Source: JACDER01 sp963717765 (lineage in GTDB: Bacteria > Actinomycetota > Thermoleophilia > Gaiellales > Gaiellaceae). From it: a stretch of DNA of 64,000 bases. Every line of letters starts with the position of its first letter. Within the stretch, counting starts at the first letter, position 1. Made by a program: the position numbers and the translations under genes. This document shows positions 33,039 to 41,117 of the stretch, one piece after another. The DNA is taken from positions 372,001 through 436,000 of the forward strand of contig CAVQWX010000003.1 in assembly GCA_963717765.1 (NCBI GenBank). Reading direction: 5' to 3'. A model generated the notes under the pieces. It worked only from the letters and a program-made list of their open reading frames with translations. It was not told the DNA's origin and made no database searches.

Positions 33039-33306
33039 ACGCATCGGCATACGACAGCTACGCGACACGCTCACGCAGACGATCCGGCGCGTGCGCGCGG
33101 GCGAAACGATCGAGGTGACGCACGACGGCGAGCCGGTCGCGCTGATCACGCCGTATCCGCGATCTCGCCTCGACGAGTTGATCGCAAGCGGCCGGGTTAA
33201 GCCTGCGACGCGACCGCTGTTTCCGCTCCCGAAGCGTTTTCCGGTGACGGGGCCGATGAGCGGCAGCGAGGCGATCGAAGAAGATCGTACGAGCGGGCGA
33301 TTCTGA
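33019..33306 (+). CDS. vapB: Type II antitoxin, Phd/YefM-like (VapB-type)
   Basis: Antitoxin of 95 residues or less. The DNA-binding N-terminus IGIRQLRDTLTQTIRRVRAGETIEVTHDGEPVALITPYP (shown in part: IGIRQLRDTLTQ, GETIEVTHDGEPVALI) is a clear Phd/YefM motif. The C-terminus (FPVTGPMSGSEAIEEDRTSGRF) is the flexible toxin-neutralising part. The ATG at 33019 overlaps the TATCAT box, so the in-frame GTG at 33031 may be the real start. The PIN-domain toxin gene follows at once. Confidence 0.88.
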   Translation: MWPLVATRIGIRQLRDTLTQTIRRVRAGETIEVTHDGEPVALITPYPRSRLDELIASGRVKPATRPLFPLPKRFPVTGPMSGSEAIEEDRTSGRF

Positions 33307-33307
33307 G

Positions 33308-33697
33308 CTGATCTATACAGACGCGTCCGCTCTCGTGAAGCTGGTGCTCGACGAGCCTGAGAGCGCTGCGCTCGAGGACTACCTCGACCCAGGAGCTGAG
33401 CTCGCTACGAGTAGGCTCGCCACCGTCGAGGTGAGACGCGCAATCAAGGTCGCGAATGACGAACCAGCGGTTCACGCCGAAGCGACGAGGCTGTTCGAAC
33501 GCTGTCTTCTCCTCGACATCGATGAGGGGATCCTCAGTCGCGCGAGTGACCTTACGTCTGTTCAGCTTCGCGCCCTAGATGCCATTCATCTTGCGAGTGC
33601 CGAATCGCTCGGTCCGCAGGAGCTGATCGCTTATGACCGTCGGCTGCTGCGCGCCGCTGCGGCAGCGGGGCTCCGAACATGCTCGCCCGGAGCATGA
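33308..33697 (+). CDS. vapC: PIN-domain ribonuclease toxin (VapC-type), apparent CTG start
   Basis: PIN ribonuclease of 129 residues when read from CTG 33308, one base after the antitoxin stop. The first catalytic Asp lies in LIYTDASALVKLVLDEP, the Glu in LATVEVRRAI, and the later acidic residues in LRALDAIHLASAE and AYDRRLL. No ATG, GTG or TTG exists in this frame between the upstream stop (33257) and GTG 33335. A start at GTG 33335 would delete the first Asp and leave an inactive protein. So either CTG is used, or the toxin is disabled. Confidence 0.85.
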   Translation: MIYTDASALVKLVLDEPESAALEDYLDPGAELATSRLATVEVRRAIKVANDEPAVHAEATRLFERCLLLDIDEGILSRASDLTSVQLRALDAIHLASAESLGPQELIAYDRRLLRAAAAAGLRTCSPGA

Positions 33698-35046
33698 ACC
33701 CCCAGCGTCGAACCGCGCTCATCTCGGTCGGCGCAGCGGCGGCGCTCGTTGCGCTCAAGCTCGTTCCCGGTCTCGCCACCAACAGCCTCGGGCTCATCTC
33801 CGAGGCGCTGCACTCGGGCGTGGACCTTGTCGCCGCGCTCCTGACGTTCTTCGCGATCGGCGTCGCCGTCCGTCCTGCCGACCGCGCGCACGCGTACGGC
33901 CACGGCAAGGCCGAGCACCTCGCCGCCCTCGCCGAGGCCGGGTTCCTGGTCGCGGCAAGCCTCTTCATCATCTGGCGCGCGGTCTCGCACATCACCGGGC
34001 GGACGGAGCCTACGGTCGAGGCGAAGTGGTACGCGCTGGCCGTGATCGGAGCGGTGATCGTGATCGACGCGAGCCGCATGCTCGTGTCGCTCCGTACGGC
34101 CAGGCGCTACGGGAGCCCGGCGCTGCAGGCGAACGCCCTCCACTTCGGAAGCGATCTCGTGGGCTCGGCTGCCGTGCTCATCGGGCTCGTCTTCGTACGC
34201 GCGGGGTTCGACGATGCCGACTCCGCGGCGGCTCTGTTCGTCGCAGTCCTCGTCCTCTTTGCCGCCGGGCGGCTGATCCGCCGGAACGTGGACGTGCTCA
34301 TGGACCGCGCGCCCGCCGACGCGTACGAGGCCGCGCAAGGCGCCATCCGCAACGTCGAGCCGCCGGTACAGCTGCGGAGGCTCCGGATCCGCCAGGCGGC
34401 GGGGCGGCACTTCGCGGACGTGGTCATCGGTGTCGCTCCGGACGCCCCGGTCACTCAGGGCCACGCCGCGGCCGACGCGGTGGAGGAGGCGATCGAGCGC
34501 GCGCTGCCGGAGACCGACGTGGTCGTGCACGTGGAGCCAATGGACGAGGCGGGGTTGCGCGAGCGCGTCCAGGCCGCGGCGGCCTCCGTCCCGCAGGTAC
34601 GCGAGATTCACAACGTGAGCGCGGTCGAGACGGACGATGGTGTCGCGGTGTCGCTGCACCTCAAGCTTCCCGGCTCGCTGCCGCTCGGCCAGGCGCACGA
34701 CGTCGCCTCGCAGGTGGAGGAAGCCATCCAGGATGCGGCGCCGGAGGTGTCCACCGTCCAGACGCACCTCGAGCCGCTGTCGGAAGGCGCCGCCGGACGC
34801 GCACCGAGCCCGACCGACATGGAACGTGACAGCGCGGCGGTCGAGCGCATCGTCCGCGAGGCCACGGGTCAGCCGCCGCGCGAGCTCCGCTTCCTGCGGA
34901 CGGAGGACGGGCTCGTCGCCTTCCTCACCCTTGCGCTCGACCCGAACAGCGAGCTGGCCGAGGCCCACTCGCGCGCCAGCGAGATCGAAGAAGAGATCCG
35001 CCAGGCGGTCCCTGTCAGCGACGTGATCGTCCACACCGAGCCGTGA
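33694..35046 (+). CDS. Cation diffusion facilitator with three C-terminal domains
   Basis: Zinc/iron/manganese-type efflux protein of 450 residues. The membrane part (about 1-205) has six helices with metal sites EALHSGVDLV (helix 2) and NALHFGSDLVGS (helix 5), both HxxxD. It is followed by three cytosolic ferredoxin-like dimerisation modules, each ending in a VxVHxEP or THLEP motif: VVVHVEPMD, VQTHLEPLS and VIVHTEP. Most family members have one. The ATG at 33694 overlaps the vapC stop (ATGA), so I prefer it to ATG 33679. Confidence 0.92.
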   Translation: MNPQRRTALISVGAAAALVALKLVPGLATNSLGLISEALHSGVDLVAALLTFFAIGVAVRPADRAHAYGHGKAEHLAALAEAGFLVAASLFIIWRAVSHITGRTEPTVEAKWYALAVIGAVIVIDASRMLVSLRTARRYGSPALQANALHFGSDLVGSAAVLIGLVFVRAGFDDADSAAALFVAVLVLFAAGRLIRRNVDVLMDRAPADAYEAAQGAIRNVEPPVQLRRLRIRQAAGRHFADVVIGVAPDAPVTQGHAAADAVEEAIERALPETDVVVHVEPMDEAGLRERVQAAAASVPQVREIHNVSAVETDDGVAVSLHLKLPGSLPLGQAHDVASQVEEAIQDAAPEVSTVQTHLEPLSEGAAGRAPSPTDMERDSAAVERIVREATGQPPRELRFLRTEDGLVAFLTLALDPNSELAEAHSRASEIEEEIRQAVPVSDVIVHTEP

Positions 35047-36254
35047 TCTTCGAGCCCGACCTCGAGACGATGCCCCGCGAGCGGCTGGAGGAGCTGCAGC
35101 TCGAACGGTTGCGCGCCCTCGCGCCCGTCGACTCGCTCGGTGAACTGGGCGCGCTGCCCTTCACGCGGAAGGACGAGCTGCGCGACGCCTACCCGCTCGG
35201 GCGCGTCGCCGTGCCGCGGGAACGGCTGCGGCGCATCTCTGCTTCTTCGGGGACGACGGGAAAGCCCACCGTCGTCGCCTATACCGACCAGGACCTCGAC
35301 GTCTTTGCGCGCGTTGTGGCGCGCGCGCTCGCGGCGGCCGGCGCCGAGCCCGGGATGACCCTCCACAACGCCTACGGCTACGGCCTGTTCACCGGCGGCC
35401 TCGGCTTCCACGACGGCGGCGAACGCCTGGGAATGGCGGTCGTCCCCGTTTCGGGAGGGATGACCGAACGGCAGCTGACGCTCATCCAGGATCTTCGCCC
35501 CGATGTGATCGCCTGCACGCCGAGCTACGCGCTGACCCTCGCGCAGGCCCTCGCCGAGCGCGGCGTGACACCGGACCAGATCAGCCTGAAGATCGCCATG
35601 CTCGGCGCCGAGCCGTGGACGGAAGGGATGCGCGGTCAGATCGACGCGGGCCTCGGCGTGCGCGCCGTGAACGTCTACGGGCTGTCGGAGATCATCGGGC
35701 CGGGGGTCGCAGGCGAGTGTGCCGAGGAGCGGGCGGGGCTGCATGTGAACGAGGACCATTTCCTGCCGGAGATCGTCGATCCCGAGAGCGGCGAGGCCGT
35801 TGCGGACAGCGAGCCGGGCGTCCTCGTCCTCACGACGCTCACGAAGGAGGCGCTGCCCCTCGTCCGCTACTGGACGGGGGACATCTCCTCTCTCGACCGC
35901 TCGCCCTGCAGCTGCGGGCGCACCTTCGTGCGCATGTCGCCGCCTGCCGGCCGCACCGACGACATGCTGATCATCCGCGGCGTCAACGTCTATCCGAGCC
36001 AGGTGGAGGCGATCCTGCTCGAGCTTCCCGAGCTGACCCCGAACTACCGGATCGTGGTCGAGCGGACGGGGACGCTCGACGCGGCGACCGTCGAGATCGA
36101 GACCGCGCTGCCGGGCGGCGCGCTGCGCGAGCGCGCCGAGCGCCTCCTGCTCGAGACGATCGGCTGCTCGATCGCCGTCCAGCTGAAGGAGCTAGGGACG
36201 CTGCCCCGCTCCGAGGGTGGCAAGCTGTCACGCGTGGAGGACCGGCGCACATGA
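35043..36254 (+). CDS. Phenylacetate-CoA ligase family enzyme (PaaK-like)
   Basis: Adenylate-forming ligase of 403 residues. The P-loop is SASSGTTGKPTVVAYT, then HNAYGYGLFTGGLGFHDGG, CTPSYALTLAQALAE, VYGLSEIIGPGVAGEC, TTLTKEALPLVRYWTGD and GRTDDMLIIRGVNVYPSQVE, all close to PaaK. It would activate an aryl-acetic acid with CoA. The GTG start overlaps the CDF gene (GTGA) and the next gene overlaps it by 4 bp. In this setting a phenylacetate or related aromatic acid from amino-acid breakdown is a likely substrate, but phenylacetyl-CoA epoxidase genes are not in the window. Confidence 0.92.
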   Translation: MIFEPDLETMPRERLEELQLERLRALAPVDSLGELGALPFTRKDELRDAYPLGRVAVPRERLRRISASSGTTGKPTVVAYTDQDLDVFARVVARALAAAGAEPGMTLHNAYGYGLFTGGLGFHDGGERLGMAVVPVSGGMTERQLTLIQDLRPDVIACTPSYALTLAQALAERGVTPDQISLKIAMLGAEPWTEGMRGQIDAGLGVRAVNVYGLSEIIGPGVAGECAEERAGLHVNEDHFLPEIVDPESGEAVADSEPGVLVLTTLTKEALPLVRYWTGDISSLDRSPCSCGRTFVRMSPPAGRTDDMLIIRGVNVYPSQVEAILLELPELTPNYRIVVERTGTLDAATVEIETALPGGALRERAERLLLETIGCSIAVQLKELGTLPRSEGGKLSRVEDRRT

Positions 36255-36874
36255 AGCTCTGCATGTTCACGCCCGTCGAGCTCGACCTCGAGCGCGGCTG
36301 GCCGGGGAAGCTCGACGGCGACAGGGTGATCCAGGTCGCCGCGCAGACGCTGCAGGCCTTCTTCACCGGCGGCGGGACGGCGCGCGAGCACGCCGAATTT
36401 CCGCTGGCCGAGACCCGCTTCCGAGCGCCGGTCATCCAGCCCCCGTCGATCAGGATCTTCGAGAACGAGGACGTGTTCGAGTTCGCCAATCCGTCGGCGA
36501 TCAAGCACCCCGACGCAACGATTTCGGCACCTGGCGACGGGAGCGCGAACGCGCGCGTCTGTGGGGTGATCGGCGCCGACGAGCAGCTCGCCGGCTACAC
36601 GCTAATGGCTGACATGCGTGCGCTCCTCGATCCTCCAAAGGATCGTGATTTCGCGCTCGGTCTGGGCCCGACTGCCGTCACCCCGGACGAAGCGCCGCCG
36701 ACCGACTTCGACTGGGAGATCGCACGGCAGGTGGCAGCATGGAACACCCGCCTCCAACCGGGCGATCTGCTGGCGGCTCCGGCCCACGAGACGCAAGAGT
36801 TCGTGGATACGGGTGGCACGATCGAGTTCGAGCTGGAGCCGATCGGGGTTCTCCGCCTTAGCATCAACGTCTGA
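36251..36874 (+). CDS. Fumarylacetoacetate hydrolase-family protein (short, divergent)
   Basis: Protein of 207 residues with the FAH fold pattern: PPSIRIFENEDVFEFANPSA, CGVIGADEQLAGYTLMADMRA, DFALGLGPTAVTPDEAP, and LQPGDLLAAPAHETQEFVDTGGTIEFELEPIGVLRLS in parts. The C-terminal half aligns well in pattern to FAHD proteins, but the E-x-E metal ligands usually found just before the VIG strand are replaced by ANAR. It sits directly before homogentisate dioxygenase, so it may fill the fumarylacetoacetase step, or be a non-catalytic relative. Confidence 0.78.
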   Translation: MKLCMFTPVELDLERGWPGKLDGDRVIQVAAQTLQAFFTGGGTAREHAEFPLAETRFRAPVIQPPSIRIFENEDVFEFANPSAIKHPDATISAPGDGSANARVCGVIGADEQLAGYTLMADMRALLDPPKDRDFALGLGPTAVTPDEAPPTDFDWEIARQVAAWNTRLQPGDLLAAPAHETQEFVDTGGTIEFELEPIGVLRLSINV

Positions 36875-36875
36875 C

Positions 36876-36881
36876 TATCCT
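36876..36881 (+). promoter_or_regulatory. -10 box TATCCT, leaderless spacing, for homogentisate dioxygenase gene
   Basis: TATCCT lies 6 nt before the GTG at 36888, straddling the end of the FAH-like gene. It sets the start of the dioxygenase gene. Confidence 0.4.
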
Positions 36882-36887
36882 TGGCCC

Positions 36888-38102
36888 GTGCCTACGTACC
36901 AGCATCTCGGCGACGTCCCGCGCAAGCGCCACATCCAGTTTCGGGACAACGGAACGCTCCTGACCGAGGAGGTCATGGGGCTCGAGGGCTTCGAGGGGAA
37001 CGAGTCGATCCTCTACCACCTCCAGTCGCCCTGCCGGGTGCGCGAGCTCGGCTCCTTCGAGCCGATAAAGCGGGACGAATGGGTTCCTGACGCGCACGCG
37101 CACCGGCATTTCCGGACGATGGGGATCGAGGCCGAGGGCAACGAGATCACCGGCCGGAAGCTCCTCATGTGGAATGACGACGTAGAGATCTCGCTCTGTC
37201 ACCCGACCGAGCCGATGGACTTCTTCTACCGCAACGGCGAGGGCGACGAGGTCATCTTCGTCCACGAGGGCTCCGGGACGCTGGAGACCATCTTCGGCGA
37301 CCTCTCGTACAGCGCCGGCGACTACGTCGTCGTCCCGCGCGGGACGACCTATCGCTTCGTGCCGGAGGGCCCCCAGCGGCACCTCGTCTTCGAATCCCCG
37401 GGCCTGATCGAGATCCCGCGCCGGTACCGGAACGAGTACGGGCAGCTGCTCGAGCACGCGCCGTATTACCACCGCGACATCCATCCGCCGACGGAGCTGC
37501 ACACGCACCGGGACGGCGGCGAGCACGTCGTCAAGGTGCGCGTCAAGGACGGCTACCAGACCTACGTGCTCGACTACCACCCGTTCGACGTCGTCGGCTG
37601 GGACGGCTACGTCTACCCGTGGACGTTCTCCATCCACGACTTCGAGCCGATCACGGGGCGCATCCACATGCCGCCGCCCTCGCACCAGACCTTCCAGGGC
37701 CGGAACTTCGTCATCTGCTCGTTCTGTCCCCGCAAGCTCGACTTCGACCCGATGGCCATCCCGATCCCGTACCACCATTCGAACCTGAACTCGGAGGAGA
37801 TGATCTATTACGTCGACGGCCAGTTCGGTTCGCGCAAGGGGATCGAGGTCGGGTCGGTGACGCTGCATCCGTCCGGGATCCCGCACGGGCCGCAGCCGGG
37901 CCTGGCGGAGAAATCGATCGGGATGACCGAGACGCACGAGCTGGCGGTCATGTGCGACACGTTCCATCCCCTCCGCCTGACGAAGCTGGCGAAGGAGCTC
38001 GACGATGGCAAGTACGCGTACTCCTGGTACGAGGAGCCCGAAGCCGTCAAGGAAGCAACGAACGCCGACGAGGATCCCGCCGGCGTGACCTCGCACTTTT
38101 GA
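36888..38102 (+). CDS. hmgA: Homogentisate 1,2-dioxygenase
   Basis: Fe(II) dioxygenase of 404 residues that opens the ring of homogentisate to maleylacetoacetate. The double cupin shows VPRGTTYRFVPEG in the first half. The iron site in the second half is PYHHSNLNSEEMIYYVDG (His and Glu) and LHPSGIPHGPQPG (second His). The N-terminus PTYQHLGDVPRKRHIQF matches the shorter bacterial type. Start GTG 36888 fits both homology and the -10 box. The stop overlaps the next gene (TTGA). Confidence 0.96.
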   Translation: MPTYQHLGDVPRKRHIQFRDNGTLLTEEVMGLEGFEGNESILYHLQSPCRVRELGSFEPIKRDEWVPDAHAHRHFRTMGIEAEGNEITGRKLLMWNDDVEISLCHPTEPMDFFYRNGEGDEVIFVHEGSGTLETIFGDLSYSAGDYVVVPRGTTYRFVPEGPQRHLVFESPGLIEIPRRYRNEYGQLLEHAPYYHRDIHPPTELHTHRDGGEHVVKVRVKDGYQTYVLDYHPFDVVGWDGYVYPWTFSIHDFEPITGRIHMPPPSHQTFQGRNFVICSFCPRKLDFDPMAIPIPYHHSNLNSEEMIYYVDGQFGSRKGIEVGSVTLHPSGIPHGPQPGLAEKSIGMTETHELAVMCDTFHPLRLTKLAKELDDGKYAYSWYEEPEAVKEATNADEDPAGVTSHF

Positions 38103-38743
38103 GTAGCCGCCTCATAGCTGTCGACTGGGACGGCACGATCACCGAAAAGGATCGCCTGCAGGACATCGCGTTCGAGTTCGGCGACCCTGAGATCGTCGGC
38201 CAGCTCGACCACGGGCTGAAGGAGGGAACGGTGACGCTGCGGGACGAGATCGTCGGCGAGTACGCGACCGTGCGCGCGTCCCTCGAAGAGGTGATCGAGT
38301 GGACGGCCGCGCGCACGCGGATCCGCCCTGGGTTTCACGAGTTCGTCGAGCTCGCACGAGAGCAGGGCTGGCGGCTCGTGGTCGTCTCCAGCGGCTTCAA
38401 CGAGCTGATCGAGCCTCTCCTCGAGCGGGAGGGCATCGACGTCGAGGTCATCGCGAACCACGTCGATCCGGGCCCGGCGGGCTGGATCGTGGACTGGCGC
38501 TACGGCGACCCGTGCGAGGTATGCGGTCAGTCCTGCAAGCGTGGGACGGCGCTCGGGCTCGCAGACGAGGACGAGCTCGTCTACATCGGCGATGGCTATT
38601 CGGACCGGTGCGCAGGCGAGGCGGCGGACCGCGTCTTCGCGACCAGGCGCCTCGCCGACCACATGGAGCAGAAGGGGCTTCCCTACGAGCCTTTCAAGGA
38701 CTTCTTCGAAATCGCTGCTGCGCTCGCGCCTACCCGAGCCTGA
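38099..38743 (+). CDS. HAD-superfamily phosphatase, MtnX-like
   Basis: HAD hydrolase of 214 residues from a TTG that overlaps the hmgA stop. Motif I is VDWDGTIT, motif II is VVSSGFN, motif III/IV is IGDGYSDRCAG. A Cys pair CEVCGQSCKRG just before motif III resembles the CxxC insertion in MtnX (2-hydroxy-3-keto-5-methylthiopentenyl-1-phosphate phosphatase) and in some phosphoserine-type phosphatases. No other methionine-salvage gene is nearby, so the substrate is open. Coupling to hmgA suggests co-expression only. Confidence 0.82.
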   Translation: MSSRLIAVDWDGTITEKDRLQDIAFEFGDPEIVGQLDHGLKEGTVTLRDEIVGEYATVRASLEEVIEWTAARTRIRPGFHEFVELAREQGWRLVVVSSGFNELIEPLLEREGIDVEVIANHVDPGPAGWIVDWRYGDPCEVCGQSCKRGTALGLADEDELVYIGDGYSDRCAGEAADRVFATRRLADHMEQKGLPYEPFKDFFEIAAALAPTRA

Positions 38744-39209
38744 ATGCCGGAGCCTTCCCGGACGACAAGAGCGCGGTCAGCGCGCTGAAGACAGACGTCG
38801 TCGGCGGCGTCCGGATCCCCTGGCGCGTGACCGGTAGCGCGCTGCACGTGTCCGCGTCGCTGATCGTCTGCTGCTGTCCGAACAAGCTCGTGCCGCCGGC
38901 CTGGTCGAGCGTCGTCCAGGTGCTCTGGAATGCGTCCGAGGTCGTCGCGGCGAGGCATGCCGTCAGGAAGAGGTCCGCGAGCGAGAGGTTCGCCGCCTGC
39001 GTGACGGTGCTCTTCAACGTCACGCACTTCCCACTCGACTTCGCCACGCAGTTGATGATGCTCTGCTGCTTCTTCACCGTCGCAGTGAGGGACTTCACTT
39101 GCTTCTCGAGCTTCGCAATGCGCTGAGTCGGGGTCGCCGCCGAAGCCGCGCCGGCTGCAACAGCGAAGATCAGGAGCCCGGCAAAGCAGGCCGCGATGAG
39201 TCGTTTCAC
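38730..39209 (-). CDS. Secreted coiled-coil hypothetical protein, 159 residues
   Basis: Exported protein with a signal peptide (LIAACFAGLLIFAVAAGAASAA), then a short coiled coil (RIAKLEKQVKSLTATVKKQQ), a Cys-flanked segment (IINCVAKSSGKCV) and a Thr/Ser-rich C-terminus with two more Cys (FLTACLAAT, DADTCSAL). Four Cys suggest two disulphides outside the cell. The GTG at 39209 has a strong ribosome site (AGGAGG). No family is recognised. Its end overlaps the HAD gene by 14 bp on the other strand. Confidence 0.8.
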   Translation of the reverse strand: MKRLIAACFAGLLIFAVAAGAASAATPTQRIAKLEKQVKSLTATVKKQQSIINCVAKSSGKCVTLKSTVTQAANLSLADLFLTACLAATTSDAFQSTWTTLDQAGGTSLFGQQQTISDADTCSALPVTRQGIRTPPTTSVFSALTALLSSGKAPAFRLG

Positions 39210-39249
39210 GTCGTCCTCCTGGGTTCGTAGAGAGTGTTTGAGAGTACCG

Positions 39250-39255
39250 TAGGTT
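39250..39255 (+). promoter_or_regulatory. -10 box TAGGTT, leaderless spacing
   Basis: TAGGTT lies 6 nt before the GTG of the glycosylase gene in the divergent gap. Confidence 0.4.
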
Positions 39256-39261
39256 CCGTTC

Positions 39262-40095
39262 GTGCCCCTCCTCGAACTGCCGCAGCCGTACGACTTCGAC
39301 GTTTCGACCGAGCGTTTCCGGGCCTTCGGCGTCGACCGCGCGAACCTGTGGCACGAAGGCGGGCTGCACCGCGTCGTGGAAGGCAGGGAGCTGCGGATCG
39401 AGCCCGCTCCGGGCGGCGTCTCCGTCGACCCGCTCGCAAACGCGGACGAGCCGGTCGTCCTCACTCTCCTCGGCGCGCCGTTCGACCTCGACGGGTTCTA
39501 CGAGTTCGCGCACGCGGATCCCGTCCTCGCTCGGCTGACACGGGAGCTGGCCGGCTTCCGCCCGCCACTCTCGCCGGACCCGTTCGAGGCGCTCGTCGGA
39601 TCGATCACGGCGCAGCAGGTCTCCATGTTCGCCGCGGTCGCAATCCGCAGCCGCCTGATCGAGCGCTTCGGCAAGCGAGCCGAGCACGCCTGGGCCTTCC
39701 CTACGCGGGAGCGGGTCGCGGGGGCTCGCGAGGAGGAACTGGTCGCGCTCGGGTTCTCGCGCCGGAAGGCCGAGTACGTCGTCGCGCTCGCCCGATCCGA
39801 TCTCGACCTCGAGGAGCTCGGCGTCCTCCCCGACGACCAGGTGCAGGCGCGCATCGTCTCCCTGCGCGGGCTGGGCGACTGGAGCGCCGACTGGTTCCGT
39901 GCGCGCTACCTCGCGCGGCCGCGCGCGTGGCCAGCGGGCGACCTCGCCCTGCAGAAGGCCGTCCGCGCCTTCTACGGCGAGGTGGACGTCCGAGCCTTCG
40001 GCGCTCGCTTCGAGCCCTTCCAGAACCTGAGCGCCCACTACCTCCTCACGGGCGCACGGCTGGCAGGCACAGCCCACGACAGACAGAATCCGTAA
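39262..40095 (+). CDS. DNA-3-methyladenine glycosylase II (AlkA-like)
   Basis: Base-excision glycosylase of 277 residues. The N-terminal AlkA_N-type domain (LPQPYDFDVSTERFRAFGVD) precedes the HhH-GPD domain: FEALVGSITAQQVSMFAA, the hairpin SLRGLGDWSADWFRARYL, and the catalytic Asp in WPAGDLALQKAV. The C-terminus (FEPFQNLSAHYLL) matches the usual W/F-P-R-x-x-A-xxYL end in position. It removes alkylated purines from DNA. The next gene starts 1 bp after the stop. Confidence 0.93.
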   Translation: MPLLELPQPYDFDVSTERFRAFGVDRANLWHEGGLHRVVEGRELRIEPAPGGVSVDPLANADEPVVLTLLGAPFDLDGFYEFAHADPVLARLTRELAGFRPPLSPDPFEALVGSITAQQVSMFAAVAIRSRLIERFGKRAEHAWAFPTRERVAGAREEELVALGFSRRKAEYVVALARSDLDLEELGVLPDDQVQARIVSLRGLGDWSADWFRARYLARPRAWPAGDLALQKAVRAFYGEVDVRAFGARFEPFQNLSAHYLLTGARLAGTAHDRQNP

Positions 40096-40096
40096 C

Positions 40097-41107
40097 GTGA
40101 TACGCCTCGCAACCCCCGCCGACCGCGAGACCCTGCACGAGCTGTACACCACGTTCTTCTCGGAGATGCCGGACTCGGACTACTACGGCGCCTCGCTCGA
40201 GGAGGAGCTGGGTGAGGTGGACGAGATCCTCGGCGACCAGCTCGCCTTCGTGGCCGAAGAGGAAGGGGAGATCGCGGGCTTCGCGCTCGCGCGGCGTAAG
40301 CGGGCAACGCACGGCGTGCTCACCGACCTCTACGTGCGTCCGGAGGCGAGGCGCAGAGGCCTGGCGACGAATCTCGCCGCGGCCGTCGCGGAGGCCCTGG
40401 CGGAGAGAGGCGCGACGCACATGACGCTCTCGGTCGAAGTTTCGAATGCCCCGGCGCGCGCCGCGTACGCCTCGTGGGGCCTCCGCGAGGAAGGTCTCAC
40501 GCTGGGCAGCGAGATCGAGGAGCTGCGCCGCCGGCTGTCGACCGCCGCCGAGACCGGGCCGTCGTTCGGCTCGGTCCACGTTCAGACAGACGACATCGGT
40601 GCCGTCACGCCTGCAGTAGAGCGGTTCGTCCCGTTGCGGGCGGCCCAGTCCGAGGGAACCGTCATCTCGCCGCCGCGGAACGGCTGGATAGCCGTCTACG
40701 ACGAGGCCTGTGACCGCGAGCCGGAGCTGCTTCGCCGCCTGGCCCGCGAGCTCTCCGACCGCATGGGAGCCGTCACGCTCTCGATCGGGATCGAGCGGGG
40801 CAAGGTCGTCCGCTACCGGCTCTACGAGCGGGGCCGCATGGTGGACGAGTATCTCTCCGTGCCTGAGTACTACGGAGAGCTCCCGCCCGGCGATGCCGTC
40901 GCCCTCGGAGCGAACCCGACGGTGGTCGCGCGGCTGACTGGCGCCGATCCGCGGGAGATCCGCACGCTCGCGCGCACGGCGTCCGCTCCCGGCGAGCTCC
41001 CTCCCGTCGAGGAGCTGCTCGCGCAGTTGGGCGCTGCGATGAAGATCGAGGGCGCCGAGCACGGCCACGAGCAGGCTGCGGGGATCCCGGGCGCGCAGCG
41101 CGTCTAA
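40097..41107 (+). CDS. GNAT acetyltransferase with an extra C-terminal domain
   Basis: Protein of 336 residues. Residues 1-155 form a GNAT domain: IRLATPADRETLHELY, VAEEEGEIAGFALARR, and the acetyl-CoA loop TDLYVRPEARRRGLATNLA, then SNAPARAAYASWGL. The remaining 180 residues (from about SFGSVHVQTDD) form a second domain with RNGWIAVYDEACDREPELLRRLA and YYGELPPGDAVALGANPT that I do not recognise. The fusion implies a dedicated substrate or a regulatory role. It is coupled to the AlkA gene. Confidence 0.85.
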   Translation: MIRLATPADRETLHELYTTFFSEMPDSDYYGASLEEELGEVDEILGDQLAFVAEEEGEIAGFALARRKRATHGVLTDLYVRPEARRRGLATNLAAAVAEALAERGATHMTLSVEVSNAPARAAYASWGLREEGLTLGSEIEELRRRLSTAAETGPSFGSVHVQTDDIGAVTPAVERFVPLRAAQSEGTVISPPRNGWIAVYDEACDREPELLRRLARELSDRMGAVTLSIGIERGKVVRYRLYERGRMVDEYLSVPEYYGELPPGDAVALGANPTVVARLTGADPREIRTLARTASAPGELPPVEELLAQLGAAMKIEGAEHGHEQAAGIPGAQRV

Positions 41108-41110
41108 CAT
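41105..41110 (+). promoter_or_regulatory. -10 box TAACAT, leaderless spacing
   Basis: TAACAT lies 7 nt before the ATG of the GST gene and overlaps the stop codon region of the GNAT gene. Confidence 0.4.
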
Positions 41111-41117
41111 CGAATCG

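Noticed and set aside
33335..33697. vapC start at GTG 33335
   Set aside because: This start would remove the first catalytic Asp of the PIN domain and the conserved N-terminal strand; I extended the call to CTG 33308.
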